A stretch of DNA of 64,000 bases from Pseudomonas sp. Seg1 (GTDB lineage: Bacteria > Pseudomonadota > Gammaproteobacteria > Pseudomonadales > Pseudomonadaceae). Below the pieces are notes generated by a model. That model saw nothing but the letters and a program-made list of their open reading frames with translations. It did no database searches and was not told the origin of the DNA. The DNA is taken from assembly GCF_018326005.1 (NCBI RefSeq), contig NZ_AP021903.1, positions 1,738,001-1,802,000 of the forward strand. Direction: 5' to 3'. Each line of letters starts with the position of its first letter. Position 1 is the first letter of the stretch. A program made the position numbers and the translations under genes. This document shows, piece by piece, positions 52,761-62,665 of this stretch.

Positions 52761-53552
52761 TCACGCCGCTTTCGGTTTCGGCGGAAATTTTGGCGCGTGC
52801 AGACCCAGCTGCATGCCTTGCTTGACCATGGCCATGATGTCTTCATGAGCCACGTCGAACAGGCGCTTGAGATTCGGCAGGACAAAGTACAGCGGTTGCA
52901 GAATGTCGATGCGATACGGCGTGCGCATGGCTTCCAGCGGATCGAAGGCCTGATGCTCGGGCTCGTCCGACAGGGAATAAACAGTTTCCTTGGGGGAAGA
53001 CAGGATGCCGCCGCCGTAGATGCGTTTGCCTTGCGGGGTGTCGACCAGACCGAATTCGATGGTCATCCAGTACAGCCGCGCCAGATACACGCGTTCTTCC
53101 TTGGTCGCTTGCAGACCAAGTTTGCCGTAGGTGTGCGTGAATTCGGCGAACCACGGGTTGGTCAGCAGCGGGCAGTGACCAAAGATCTCGTGGAAAATAT
53201 CCGGTTCTTGCAGGTAGTCCAGTTCTTCACGGGTGCGAATAAACGTGGCCACCGGAAATTGTTTGCTGGCGAGCAATTCAAAAAAAGTCTGGAACGGAAT
53301 CAGCGCCGGGACACGGGCAACCTGCCAACCGGTGGTCTCGCCGAGCACCTTGTTGATCTCGCCGAGCTGCGGAATGCGGTCGTGGGGCAGACCGAGTTTT
53401 TCGATACCGTCCAGGTATTCCTGGCACGCACGACCCTCGATCACTTTCAGTTGACGGGTGATCAGCGTGTTCCACACCGCATGTTCTTCGGCGGGGTAGT
53501 CGATAAAACCTTGCGCATCGGGCTCGCGGGCCACGTATTGCGTCTGCTTCAT
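52761..53552 (-). CDS. phhA: Phenylalanine 4-monooxygenase
   Basis: 263 residues with the iron ligands of aromatic amino acid hydroxylases: FHEIFGHCPLL (two His) and the Glu in YWMTIEFGLVDT. It converts phenylalanine to tyrosine using tetrahydropterin and O2, feeding tyrosine catabolism. AGGAGAGCAGT precedes the ATG. First gene of phhABC; control by the divergent PhhR through the upstream TyrR-like box is likely. Confidence 0.97.
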   Translation of the reverse strand: MKQTQYVAREPDAQGFIDYPAEEHAVWNTLITRQLKVIEGRACQEYLDGIEKLGLPHDRIPQLGEINKVLGETTGWQVARVPALIPFQTFFELLASKQFPVATFIRTREELDYLQEPDIFHEIFGHCPLLTNPWFAEFTHTYGKLGLQATKEERVYLARLYWMTIEFGLVDTPQGKRIYGGGILSSPKETVYSLSDEPEHQAFDPLEAMRTPYRIDILQPLYFVLPNLKRLFDVAHEDIMAMVKQGMQLGLHAPKFPPKPKAA

Positions 53553-53673
53553 ACTGCTCTCCTGCTAGGGGAATTCGTTCTTGTTATGTCCAGCGATGGA
53601 TTCAGAATTACCTGAGAGCGTGTTGATGTGCAGCAGGTTGAATGGCCTGTGCGTAGGAAATTTCTCTTTAATT

Positions 53674-53691
53674 CGTAAAGTTATCGTTACG
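53674..53691. promoter_or_regulatory. TyrR/PhhR-like box upstream of phhA
   Basis: CGTAAA-N6-GTTACG, an inverted repeat close to the TyrR consensus TGTAAA-N6-TTTACA, ~120 bases upstream of the phhA start in the phhA-phhR gap. A further half-site (GTTTACG) lies at 53709-53715. Confidence 0.6.
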
Positions 53692-53805
53692 GTTTGGCGG
53701 ATATCTCGCGTTTACGGTGATTCTCGGGTTTGAAAAGGTCAATGGCTGTCACATAATCTTGACAACTATCTGCGCCCCTCGACAGAAAAGTCCGGCGCCG
53801 TTCCC

Positions 53806-53898
53806 TTGTAGGAGTGAGCCTGCTCGCGATAGCGGTGTATCCGTCAGCATCAATATCAACTGACCCACCGCTATCGCGAGCAGGCTCACTCCTACAGG
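53806..53898. repeat. REP pair, GAGCCTGCTCGCGATAGC family, in phhR leader
   Basis: Inverted copies TGTAGGAGTGAGCCTGCTCG and complement ~50 bases apart, ending only 26 bases before the phhR ATG. The phhR promoter must lie to its left or the element forms part of the 5' leader. Confidence 0.9.
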
Positions 53899-53924
53899 TA
53901 TTACTGTCTTCACGGGTCATTTAT

Positions 53925-55487
53925 ATGCGCATCAAAGTCCACTGCCAGAACCGCATCGGCATCCTGCGCGACATCCTCAATCTGCTGGTGGCGTACGGGA
54001 TCAACGTCGCGCGCGGCGAGGTCGGCGGTGAGCATGGCAACGCGATCTATCTGCATTGCCCGAACCTGATCAACATCCAGTTCCAGGCGCTACGGCCGAA
54101 GTTCGAAGCGATTGCCGGGGTGTTCGGCGTCAAGCGGGTAGGGCTGATGCCAAGCGAGCGTCGGCACATGGAATTGAATGCGCTGCTCGGTGCGCTGGAA
54201 TTCCCGGTGTTGTCGATCGACATGGGCGGCTCGATCGTTGCCGCCAACCGTGCGGCGGCGCAATTGCTCGGCGTGCGGGTCGATGAAGTGCCGGGGATTC
54301 CGCTGTCGCGCTATGCCGAGGATTTCGATTTGCCGGAGTTGGTGCGCGCCAATAAATCCCGAATCAACGGCATGCGGGTCAAGGTCAAGGGCGACATCTT
54401 TCTCGCTGACATCGCGCCGCTGCAATCCGAACACGACGACAGCGAAGCCATGGCCGGTGCAGTGCTGACCTTGCACCGCGCCGACCGCGTCGGTGAGCGC
54501 ATCTATAACGTGCGCAAGCAGGAGTTGCGTGGCTTCGACAGCATCTTCCAGAGTTCGAAAGTCATGGCGGCGGTGGTGCGCGAAGCGCGGCGCATGGCGC
54601 CGCTGGATGCGCCGTTATTGATAGAAGGTGAAACCGGCACCGGCAAGGAGTTGTTGGCGCGTGCCTGTCACCTCGCCAGTCCGCGTGGGCAGTCGCCGTT
54701 GATGGCGCTCAACTGCGCAGGGCTGCCGGAGTCGATGGCCGAGACCGAATTGTTCGGCTACGGCCCGGGTGCCTTCGAAGGTGCACGGGCGGAAGGCAAG
54801 CTCGGGCTACTGGAACTGACGGCGGGCGGCACGTTGTTTCTCGATGGCGTCGGTGAAATGAGTCCGCGCTTGCAGGTGAAATTGCTGCGCTTTCTGCAGG
54901 ACGGTTGCTTCCGTCGTGTAGGCAGTGATGAAGAGGTTTATCTGGACGTACGGGTGATCTGCGCAACCCAGGTCGACTTGTCCGAGCTGTGCGCGCGTGG
55001 CGAGTTTCGCCAGGATCTGTATCACCGCTTGAATGTGCTTTCGCTGCATATTCCCCCGCTGCGCGAATGCCTCGACGGTTTGACGCCATTGGTCGAGCAC
55101 TTTCTGGATCAGGCCAGCCGGCAGATCGGTTGTTCGCTGCCGAAACTCGCGCCGGCGGCGATGGATCGGCTCAGCCATTACCACTGGCCGGGCAATGTGC
55201 GGCAGTTGGAGAACGTGCTGTTTCAGGCGGTTTCGTTGTGTGATGGCGGCACGGTAAAGGCTGAGCATATCCGCCTGCCGGATTACGGCGTGCGTCAGCC
55301 GCTTGGCGATTTTTCGCTGGAGGGTGGGCTGGACGAGATTGTCGGGCGGTTTGAGAAAGCGGTGCTGGAGCGACTGTATTCAGAGCATCCGAGCAGTCGG
55401 CAACTGGGTAAGCGGCTGGGGGTTTCGCACACCACCATCGCCAACAAACTCCGCGAATATGAAGTGGGCAAAGATCCTGAAAGCTAA
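53925..55487 (+). CDS. phhR: TyrR-like aromatic amino acid regulator PhhR
   Basis: 520 residues from MRIKVHCQNRIGILRDILNLL, the ACT domain start of TyrR (~1-75). PAS domain (~80-180), AAA+ domain (~205-430; Walker A GETGTGKELLARAC), and C-terminal Fis-type helix-turn-helix (SSRQLGKRLGVSHTTIANKLREY). The GAFTGA sigma-54 contact loop reads GAFEGA, and the Walker B segment reads FLDGVGEM, with Gly where Glu normally follows Asp. TyrR relatives with such changes act with sigma-70. It activates phhABC in response to phenylalanine or tyrosine. Confidence 0.95.
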   Translation: MRIKVHCQNRIGILRDILNLLVAYGINVARGEVGGEHGNAIYLHCPNLINIQFQALRPKFEAIAGVFGVKRVGLMPSERRHMELNALLGALEFPVLSIDMGGSIVAANRAAAQLLGVRVDEVPGIPLSRYAEDFDLPELVRANKSRINGMRVKVKGDIFLADIAPLQSEHDDSEAMAGAVLTLHRADRVGERIYNVRKQELRGFDSIFQSSKVMAAVVREARRMAPLDAPLLIEGETGTGKELLARACHLASPRGQSPLMALNCAGLPESMAETELFGYGPGAFEGARAEGKLGLLELTAGGTLFLDGVGEMSPRLQVKLLRFLQDGCFRRVGSDEEVYLDVRVICATQVDLSELCARGEFRQDLYHRLNVLSLHIPPLRECLDGLTPLVEHFLDQASRQIGCSLPKLAPAAMDRLSHYHWPGNVRQLENVLFQAVSLCDGGTVKAEHIRLPDYGVRQPLGDFSLEGGLDEIVGRFEKAVLERLYSEHPSSRQLGKRLGVSHTTIANKLREYEVGKDPES

Positions 55488-55494
55488 GTGGACC

Positions 55495-55632
55495 CCTGTG
55501 GCGAGGGGATTTATCCCCGATGGGCTGCGAAGCAGCCCCAAGGCCGCTTAACTTGATGTATCAGCTGAACCGCATTCATCGGTATCGGGGCGGCTTCGCC
55601 ACCCATCGGGGATAAATCCCCTCGCCACAGGG
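55495..55632. repeat. Palindromic repeat, GGCGAGGGGATTTATCCCCGA family
   Basis: Outer arms CTGTGGCGAGGGGATTTATC and complement enclose GGGCTGCGAAGCAGCCC and GGGCGGCTTCGCCACCC hairpins. Related to 27646-27778. It is between phhR and the flgF promoter. Confidence 0.92.
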
Positions 55633-55769
55633 TTATTCGCCCAGCCCGAGATCGGGATTGCCGCCTAGCGGCATGACACCGCCGGTTTTTCGTCTTCGAT
55701 ACATTTCCCCTATCCCCGCAAAATCCCCCAAGTCCTTTGTTTACCGGGCCGCGAGCCGCCAGAAAAAAG

Positions 55770-55787
55770 TTGGTCTGCAAATTGCTT
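55770..55787 (+). promoter_or_regulatory. Sigma-54 (-24/-12) promoter of flgF
   Basis: TTGGTCTGCAAATTGCTT has the GG and GC dinucleotides exactly 10 bases apart and the TTGC(T) -12 element. It lies ~56 bases upstream of the flgF start. The class II flagellar genes of Pseudomonas are RpoN/FleQ dependent. Confidence 0.78.
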
Positions 55788-55842
55788 ATGGCTCAGCAGT
55801 ACAGCGGTGGGCGGCAAACGTCCGGCATGCAGAGGAAAGAGT

Positions 55843-56583
55843 GTGGACAAGTACCTTTATGTGGCAATGACCGGCGCCAGCCAGAACGCGCTGGCGCAGA
55901 AGGCTCATGCCAACAACCTGGCGAACATCTCCACCAACGGTTTTCAGCGCGACCTGGAGCAGGCGCGTTCGATGCCGGTGTTCGGTGACAGCTTTCCGGC
56001 GCGCGCGTTTGCCATGAGCGAACGGCCCGCCACTGATTTCACGCCGGGCTCGCTGGTGCAGACCGGGCGTGACCTCGACGTCGCGGTGACCGGCAACGGC
56101 TTCATCGCCGTGCAGAACCCCAACGGCGGCGAAAGCTACGTGCGCACCGGCAGCCTCAATATCGACGCCCTCGGCGTGTTGCGTGCCGGCAACGGCATGC
56201 CGGTGATGGGCAATGGCGGTCCGATCGCCGTGCCGCCCGAGCAGCAGGTCGAAGTCGGTGAAGACGGCACCATCAGTATTCGTGCGATGGGCGAAGGCCC
56301 GCGCGTCATGGCGGAAGTCGACCGGATCAAACTGGTCAACCCGGACATCAAGAGCATGAACAAGGGCCTCGACGGCTCGATCTACACCAAGGACGGCCAG
56401 CCTGCGCCGGCCGATGCCAACGTCAAACTGGTGTCGGGTTTCCTGGAATCGAGCAACGTCAATGCCGTGGAAGAGATGACCTCGGTGCTGGCTCTGGCCA
56501 AGCAGTTCGAGTTGCACGTCAAGATGATGAACACCGCCAAAGACGACGACCAGGCCATGGCTCGGGTCTTGCAGATCAGCTAA
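55843..56583 (+). CDS. flgF: Flagellar basal-body rod protein FlgF
   Basis: 246 residues from GTG (VDKYLYVAMTGASQNALAQKAHANNLANISTNGFQRD), after AGAGGAAAGA. The N-terminal rod motif ANNLANISTNGF and the C-terminal FLESSNVNAVEEMTSVLALAKQFELHVKMM helix of rod/hook proteins are present. Part of the proximal rod. First gene of a flgFGHIJ-flgKL run behind a sigma-54 promoter. Confidence 0.96.
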   Translation: MDKYLYVAMTGASQNALAQKAHANNLANISTNGFQRDLEQARSMPVFGDSFPARAFAMSERPATDFTPGSLVQTGRDLDVAVTGNGFIAVQNPNGGESYVRTGSLNIDALGVLRAGNGMPVMGNGGPIAVPPEQQVEVGEDGTISIRAMGEGPRVMAEVDRIKLVNPDIKSMNKGLDGSIYTKDGQPAPADANVKLVSGFLESSNVNAVEEMTSVLALAKQFELHVKMMNTAKDDDQAMARVLQIS

Positions 56584-56628
56584 TTATCAGAACGTCGCGC
56601 CGTAAAACAGGCGCACGAGGAGAATCGA

Positions 56629-57414
56629 ATGCTTCCGGCTCTATGGGTTGCCAAAACTGGTCTGTCCGCTCAGGACACCAACCTGACCACCATTTCCAAC
56701 AACCTGGCGAACGTCTCGACCACGGGTTTCAAACGTGACCGCGCCGAGTTCCAGGACCTGCTGTATCAGATCAAACGTCAGCCAGGCGCCCAGTCGACCC
56801 AGGACAGCGAACTGCCGTCGGGTCTGCAAGTGGGTACTGGTGTGCGCATCGTCGGCACGCAGAAAAACTTCACCGCCGGCAGCCTGCAAACCACCGAGCA
56901 GCCGCTGGACATGGCCATCGACGGTCGCGGTTTCTTCCAGATCCTGCAGCCGGACGGCACCACGTCCTACACCCGTGACGGTACTTTCCACCTCGACTCC
57001 AACGGCCAGATCGTCAACGCCAGCGGTTTCGCTCTGGAACCGGCCATCGTCATTCCGAACGATGCCCAGACCTTCACCGTGGGTCGCGACGGCACCGTGT
57101 CGATCTCCGTTGCCGGCAACCCTGCCGCCCAGGTGATCGGCAACCTGCAAACCGCCGATTTCATCAACCCGGCCGGGCTGCAAGCCGTGGGTAACAACCT
57201 GTTCCTCGAAACCGCTGCTTCCGGTGCGCCGCAAGTCGGTACTCCGGGCCTGAACGGTTTCGGCACCACGCTGCAGAACACCCTGGAAACCTCCAACGTC
57301 AGCACCGTTGAAGAGATGGTCAACATGATCACCACTCAGCGCGCTTACGAGATGAACTCCAAGGTGATTTCCACCGCCGACCAGATGCTCTCGTTCGTAA
57401 CGCAGAATCTGTAA
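56629..57414 (+). CDS. flgG: Flagellar distal rod protein FlgG
   Basis: 261 residues. LPALWVAKTGLSAQDTNLTTISNNLANVSTTGFKRDRAEF and the C-terminal LETSNVSTVEEMVNMITTQRAYEMNSKVISTADQML are diagnostic of FlgG. It builds the distal rod that runs through the P and L rings. 45 bases after flgF, with an AGGAG site. Confidence 0.97.
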   Translation: MLPALWVAKTGLSAQDTNLTTISNNLANVSTTGFKRDRAEFQDLLYQIKRQPGAQSTQDSELPSGLQVGTGVRIVGTQKNFTAGSLQTTEQPLDMAIDGRGFFQILQPDGTTSYTRDGTFHLDSNGQIVNASGFALEPAIVIPNDAQTFTVGRDGTVSISVAGNPAAQVIGNLQTADFINPAGLQAVGNNLFLETAASGAPQVGTPGLNGFGTTLQNTLETSNVSTVEEMVNMITTQRAYEMNSKVISTADQMLSFVTQNL

Positions 57415-57466
57415 TCAAGTCTATGAGGCGGCCATGAGGTCGCCTGCAACACCGTGAGGTAGGGTC

Positions 57467-58162
57467 ATGAATCGCTTCGTATCTGTTCTGGCATTGAGTG
57501 GAGTCGTCTCGCTCGCGGGCTGCGTCGCTCCGACGCCCAAGCCCAATGACCCTTACTACGCCCCGGTGTTGCCGCGCACGCCGCTGCCGGCTGCGGCCAA
57601 TAACGGCTCGATCTATCAGGCCGGGTTCGAACAGAACCTGTACAGCGACCGCAAGGCGTTCCGGGTCGGTGACATCATCACCATCACCCTGAACGAGAAG
57701 ACCCAGGCGAGCAAAAACGCCAACTCGCAAGTGGCCAAGAACAGCAAGACCGGCATCGGCCTGACTTCGTTGTTCGGCGGCAGCGCCGTGACCAACAACC
57801 CGTTGGGTGGCAATGACCTGAGCCTGGACGTCGGCTACAGCGGCGACCGTGCGACCAAGGGTGACAGCAAGGCTGCGCAGGGCAACACCCTGACCGGTTC
57901 GATCACTGTGACCGTGGCTGACGTATTGCCCAACGGCATCATCGCCGTGCGCGGCGAGAAGTGGATGACCCTCAACACCGGTGATGAGCTGGTGCGGATC
58001 GCCGGTCTGGTGCGCGCGGATGACATCGCCACCGACAACACCGTGTCGTCGACCCGTGTCGCCGATGCACGCATCACCTACTCGGGCACCGGTTCGTTCG
58101 CCGATGCGAGTCAGCCAGGCTGGTTCGACCGTTTCTTCCTCAGCCCGCTGTTCCCTTTCTAG
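57467..58162 (+). CDS. flgH: Flagellar L-ring lipoprotein FlgH
   Basis: 231 residues, lipoprotein signal peptide with lipobox LAGC (cysteine at position 19). Family region [33 protein letters not shown] and [36 protein letters not shown]. It forms the outer-membrane L ring. The stop codon abuts the flgI GTG. Confidence 0.97.
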   Translation: MNRFVSVLALSGVVSLAGCVAPTPKPNDPYYAPVLPRTPLPAAANNGSIYQAGFEQNLYSDRKAFRVGDIITITLNEKTQASKNANSQVAKNSKTGIGLTSLFGGSAVTNNPLGGNDLSLDVGYSGDRATKGDSKAAQGNTLTGSITVTVADVLPNGIIAVRGEKWMTLNTGDELVRIAGLVRADDIATDNTVSSTRVADARITYSGTGSFADASQPGWFDRFFLSPLFPF

Positions 58163-59278
58163 GTGGCTACGTTGAATTTCAAGAGCCTTATGGTGGCCGC
58201 GCTGTTGATGTCGGCGGCCTTCACAGCACAAGCCGAGCGGCTGAAAGATATCGCCAGCATTTCCGGCGTGCGCTCCAACCAGTTGATCGGATACGGCCTG
58301 GTGGTCGGGCTTAACGGCACCGGTGACCAGACGACGCAAACTCCGTTCACCCTGCAGACGTTCAACAACATGCTTTCGCAGTTCGGCATCAAAGTGCCGC
58401 CGGGCTCGGGCAACGTGCAGTTGAAAAACGTCGCGGCGGTGTCGGTGAGTGCCGATCTGCCGGCGTTCGCCAAACCGGGTCAGCAGGTCGATATCACCGT
58501 TTCCTCGATCGGTAACTCCAAGAGCCTGCGCGGCGGCACCCTGTTGCTGACCCCGCTGAAGGGTATCGACGGCAACGTCTACGCCATCGCTCAGGGCAAC
58601 CTGGTGGTCGGCGGTTTCGATGCCGAGGGTCGTGACGGTTCGAAGATCACCGTTAACGTGCCGTCGGCCGGTCGTATCCCTGGCGGTGCCTCGGTGGAGC
58701 GTTCGGTGCCGAGCGGTTTCAACCAGGGCAACAGCCTGACGCTGAACCTCAACCGTTCCGACTTCACCACGGCCAAGCGCATCGTCGACAAGATCAACGA
58801 CATGCTCGGCCCTGGCGTCGCGCAAGCCATCGACGGCGGTTCGATCCGTGTGACTGCGCCGCTCGATCCGAGCCAGCGCGTCGACTATCTGTCGATCCTC
58901 GAAAACCTCGAAGTCGATCCGGGGCAGGCGGTGGCGAAAGTCATCATCAACTCGCGGACCGGCACCATCGTCATCGGTCAGAACGTGAAAGTGTCGCCGG
59001 CCGCCGTGACTCACGGCAGCCTGACCGTGACCATCACCGAAGACCCGATCGTCAGCCAGCCGGGCCCTTTGTCCAACGGCCAGACTGCGGTTGTGCCGCG
59101 CTCGCGGGTGAATGCCGAGCAGGAAGCCAAACCGATGTTCAAGTTCGGCCCTGGCACCACACTCGACGAGATCGTCCGTGCGGTGAACCAGGTCGGCGCG
59201 GCACCGGGTGACCTGATGGCGATTCTTGAAGCATTGAAGCAGGCGGGCGCGTTGCAAGCCGACCTGATTGTGATCTGA
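58163..59278 (+). CDS. flgI: Flagellar P-ring protein FlgI
   Basis: 371 residues from GTG directly after flgH (TAGGTG). Signal peptide ([17 protein letters not shown]), then [33 protein letters not shown], diagnostic of FlgI, and an [32 protein letters not shown]-terminus. Forms the periplasmic P ring. A TTG 9 bases later is an alternative start. Confidence 0.97.
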   Translation: MATLNFKSLMVAALLMSAAFTAQAERLKDIASISGVRSNQLIGYGLVVGLNGTGDQTTQTPFTLQTFNNMLSQFGIKVPPGSGNVQLKNVAAVSVSADLPAFAKPGQQVDITVSSIGNSKSLRGGTLLLTPLKGIDGNVYAIAQGNLVVGGFDAEGRDGSKITVNVPSAGRIPGGASVERSVPSGFNQGNSLTLNLNRSDFTTAKRIVDKINDMLGPGVAQAIDGGSIRVTAPLDPSQRVDYLSILENLEVDPGQAVAKVIINSRTGTIVIGQNVKVSPAAVTHGSLTVTITEDPIVSQPGPLSNGQTAVVPRSRVNAEQEAKPMFKFGPGTTLDEIVRAVNQVGAAPGDLMAILEALKQAGALQADLIVI

Positions 59279-59289
59279 GGCCGACCATC

Positions 59290-60582
59290 ATGGATATGCG
59301 CAAGAGCGGTCTGGTCAGCAGCAGCGATTCGGGTTCTTACTCTGACCTCAATCGTCTGAACCAGCTCAAGGTTGGCGACAAGGACAGCGATGCGAACATG
59401 CGCAAGGTGGCGCAGGAGTTCGAATCGCTGTTCCTCGGCGAGATGCTCAAGTCGATGCGTTCGGCCACCGAAGCGCTGGGCCAGGACAATCCGCTGAACA
59501 CCCCGGCGGCCAAGCAGTATCAGGAAATGTACGACCAGCAACTGGCCGTTTCCATGTCTCGCGAGGGCGGTGGTATCGGTCTGGCTGACGTGCTGATGCG
59601 GCAGATGTCGAAGAACAAGCCGATGGCGCCGGGCGAGGCAGCCGCAGCCTCCGCCGCCAAACAGGAAGAAGCCAAGGCCAAGGCGCTGGCCGTGGCCACG
59701 CCGGTTGCCGCAGGCACCGTCGCCACCAACGGCCCGTTGTCGCGCCTCAATGGCGAGCGCCCGTTGTGGGCGTCGCGCTCGGTCAATGCGCCGAACACGC
59801 AACTGGCGCACCGCAACGACATGGAAATGATCAACCAGCGTCGACTGGCCTTGCCGCCGAAACTCGCCGATCGTTTGCTCGCAGGTCTGGTGCCGTCCGC
59901 GATGCCGACAGCCGCCAGCCAATTGCCGCAACGCGCCACGACGGCCGCCACCACTGGCGCCGGTCCGCTGTACAACGGCGACTGGCTGGCCCGCGCCGAG
60001 TCGGACAAAGCGGCTGGTGGGCAGATGCAGATTTACGGCCGGGCGATGGCGCAGATTCCGCTGGCGCCCGCGAAGAAAGCCTTCAGCTCCGCCGACGAAT
60101 TCGTCAACACCATGTTGCCGATGGCCAAGGAAGCTGCCGCGCGTATCGGCGTCGATCCGCGTTACCTGGTGGCGCAGGCCGCGCTGGAAACCGGCTGGGG
60201 CAAATCGGTCATGCGCGCGCAGGATGGCAGTAGCAGCCACAACCTGTTCGGCATCAAGGCCAGCAGTAACTGGAAGGGCGATTCGGCCCGGGCAATCACC
60301 AGCGAGTTCCGCAATGGCGCGATGGTCAAGGAGACGGCCGAGTTCCGTTCCTACGCCTCGTACAAGGACAGTTTCCACGATCTGGTGACTTTGCTGCAGA
60401 GCAACAATCGCTATCAAGATGTCGTGAAGTCTGCCGATAACCCAGAACAGTTTGTACGCGAGTTGCAAAAGGCCGGTTACGCAACCGACCCGAACTACGC
60501 GACGAAGATTTCGCAGATAGCCAAGCAGATGAACAGTTTTGAAAACTACGCTGCGGCGGGCGTTTCCACCACGCCTTTATAA
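59290..60582 (+). CDS. flgJ: Rod assembly protein/peptidoglycan hydrolase FlgJ
   Basis: 430 residues. The N-terminal rod-capping region (~35-105: MRKVAQEFESLFLGEMLKSMRSATEALG) is followed by an Ala/Lys linker and a C-terminal glucosaminidase domain (~250-410: AREAA-like IGVDPRYLVAQAALETGWGKS, HNLFGIKASSNWKGDS, YASYKDSFHDLVTLLQ). It opens the peptidoglycan for the rod. The long middle (~110-250) is low-complexity and typical for Pseudomonas FlgJ. Confidence 0.96.
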   Translation: MDMRKSGLVSSSDSGSYSDLNRLNQLKVGDKDSDANMRKVAQEFESLFLGEMLKSMRSATEALGQDNPLNTPAAKQYQEMYDQQLAVSMSREGGGIGLADVLMRQMSKNKPMAPGEAAAASAAKQEEAKAKALAVATPVAAGTVATNGPLSRLNGERPLWASRSVNAPNTQLAHRNDMEMINQRRLALPPKLADRLLAGLVPSAMPTAASQLPQRATTAATTGAGPLYNGDWLARAESDKAAGGQMQIYGRAMAQIPLAPAKKAFSSADEFVNTMLPMAKEAAARIGVDPRYLVAQAALETGWGKSVMRAQDGSSSHNLFGIKASSNWKGDSARAITSEFRNGAMVKETAEFRSYASYKDSFHDLVTLLQSNNRYQDVVKSADNPEQFVRELQKAGYATDPNYATKISQIAKQMNSFENYAAAGVSTTPL

Positions 60583-60606
60583 GGCACAAGGTATAAGGTC
60601 TGAACC

Positions 60607-62652
60607 ATGAGTTTGCTCAATATCGGGATGTCGGGGCTGTCGGCTAGCCAGTCCTCTCTGGCTACGACAGGCAACAACATTGCCAACGTCGATACCGCCG
60701 GTTATTCACGCCAGCAAACCGTGCAAGGCACCAAGGCCTCGCAGCAAGTCGGCAACGTTTTCATCGGCACGGGGACCACCCTGGCCGACGTGCGCCGGGT
60801 CTACAACTCGTACCTGGAAACCCAGTTGCACACGGCGACCTCGCTCAACAGCGAAGCAGCGTCGTATCTGGCGCAAGCCAAGCCACTGGACGGCACGCTG
60901 TCGGACGTCAACACCGGCCTGACCGGTGTGCTGCAAAAATTCTTCACCTCTATGCAGAGCGTATCGACCTCGGCCACCGATGACACTTCCCGTCAAACGG
61001 TGCTGACCGGCGCACAGGCACTGACTGGCCGTTTCAACTCCATCGCCAAGCAGTTGAACGACCAGAACACCACCATCAACGGCAACCTGACCGACATGAC
61101 CGCCCAGGTGAACAAGCTGGCCAACTCGATTGCCGGCCTGAACCAGAAGATCGGTGAGATTTCTACCAGTGGCGGTCAGCCGAACGATCTGCTCGACAGC
61201 CGTAACGAAGCCGTACGCCAGTTGTCCGAACTGACCGGCGCGCAGGTCGTTGAGCGTGGCACCAGTTTCGACGTGTATATCGGCACCGGCCAGCCGCTGG
61301 TGATCGGCAACACCACCAACACCCTGAGCACCGTTGCGAGCAAGGATGACCCGACGCGCATGGCGATCCAGATGGATCGCGGTTCGAGCGTCATCGATAT
61401 CACCTCGGCGATGAGCGGTGGTGAAATCGGTGGTCTGCTGACCTATCGCAAAGAAGTCCTCGATCCGTCGCTGAACGAACTGGGGCGCGTGGCCCTGGTT
61501 ATCGCCGATCAGATCAACAGCCAGCAAGCCCAGGGCATCGACAAGAACGGTGACTTCGGCGCGGCGATTTTCAACAACATCAACAGTGCGGCGCTGATCA
61601 GTCAGCGCAGTATCGCGCAGTCGGGCAACAGCGCAGGCTCGGGCAACCTTGACGTCACCATCAAGGACACCGGCAAGCTGACCACCAGCGATTATCAGGT
61701 CACGTTCACCAGCGCTACTGACTACACCGTCAAGCGCTCGGACGGCACCGCCATGGGCGCCTTCAGCACGACGACCAATCCGCCACCGGTGATCGACGGT
61801 TTCACGCTGGCACTCAAGGGCGGCGCGTTGAGCGCTGGCGACACCTTCAAGGTGACCCCGACCCGTAACGCTGCAGCGAGCATTCAGACCGTACTCACCG
61901 ATCCGAAGAAAATCGCTGCAGCCGGTCCACTGACCGGTGTGGCCAGCGCTGCCGGTTTGGGCACCTACACCCAGCCGACGCTCAGCGACAGCATCAACAT
62001 CTACAACCCGACTGCTCAGGCCGATATGCAGGCGGCATTGAAGAATTCGACACCGGTAAAACTGGTGTTCGGCGATCCGAGCGGCGGCAGTCAGTCTTAC
62101 AAGTTCGTCGACGCGAAGGGCGGAACCATCAGCTCCGGCACCATCGTTCCGGGGCAGGCCAACACCCTGAACCTGAAAGTGGGCATCGTCGATGCCAGCG
62201 GCAACCCGGTGCTGGACACGAGCGTCACGCCTAACGTGCAGAAAACCTTCACCGTGCAAACCACGGTTGGCGGTACGCCGAAACCGGGCGAAACCTTCAC
62301 CATGAACCTGACCGGTGCGGCGTCTTCGGATAACCGCAACGCCCAGGCGCTGGTCGGCCTGCAAACCAAGCAGACCGTCGACACCGGCTCGGCGAGCAAG
62401 GGCATCAGCCTGACCGACGCCTACAACAAACTGGTGACCAATGTCGGCACCAAGACCGCGCAAGGCATCTCCGACGGTGAAGCCACCTCGGCAATCCTGA
62501 AGCAGGCCGCCGACTCGCGCGATTCGTTGTCCGGGGTCAACCTGGATGAAGAAACCGGCAATCTGGTCAAATACCAGCAGTACTACACAGCGTCTTCGCA
62601 GATCATCAAAGCTGCGCAGGAAACTTTCGCCACGCTGATCAACAGCCTTTAA
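60607..62652 (+). CDS. flgK: Flagellar hook-associated protein FlgK (HAP1)
   Basis: 681 residues. LLNIGMSGLSASQSSLATTGNNIANVDTAGYSRQQTV at the N-terminus and GVNLDEETGNLVKYQQYYTASSQIIKAAQETFATLINSL at the C-terminus are the FlgK signature ends that pair in the hook-filament junction. The central ~500 residues are variable. 25 bases after flgJ. Confidence 0.96.
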   Translation: MSLLNIGMSGLSASQSSLATTGNNIANVDTAGYSRQQTVQGTKASQQVGNVFIGTGTTLADVRRVYNSYLETQLHTATSLNSEAASYLAQAKPLDGTLSDVNTGLTGVLQKFFTSMQSVSTSATDDTSRQTVLTGAQALTGRFNSIAKQLNDQNTTINGNLTDMTAQVNKLANSIAGLNQKIGEISTSGGQPNDLLDSRNEAVRQLSELTGAQVVERGTSFDVYIGTGQPLVIGNTTNTLSTVASKDDPTRMAIQMDRGSSVIDITSAMSGGEIGGLLTYRKEVLDPSLNELGRVALVIADQINSQQAQGIDKNGDFGAAIFNNINSAALISQRSIAQSGNSAGSGNLDVTIKDTGKLTTSDYQVTFTSATDYTVKRSDGTAMGAFSTTTNPPPVIDGFTLALKGGALSAGDTFKVTPTRNAAASIQTVLTDPKKIAAAGPLTGVASAAGLGTYTQPTLSDSINIYNPTAQADMQAALKNSTPVKLVFGDPSGGSQSYKFVDAKGGTISSGTIVPGQANTLNLKVGIVDASGNPVLDTSVTPNVQKTFTVQTTVGGTPKPGETFTMNLTGAASSDNRNAQALVGLQTKQTVDTGSASKGISLTDAYNKLVTNVGTKTAQGISDGEATSAILKQAADSRDSLSGVNLDEETGNLVKYQQYYTASSQIIKAAQETFATLINSL

Positions 62653-62665
62653 GGAGTCGTAATTC

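Noticed and set aside
57329..59257. 642-residue minus-strand ORF opposite flgH/flgI
   Set aside because: Antisense shadow of two unambiguous flagellar genes; no domain visible.
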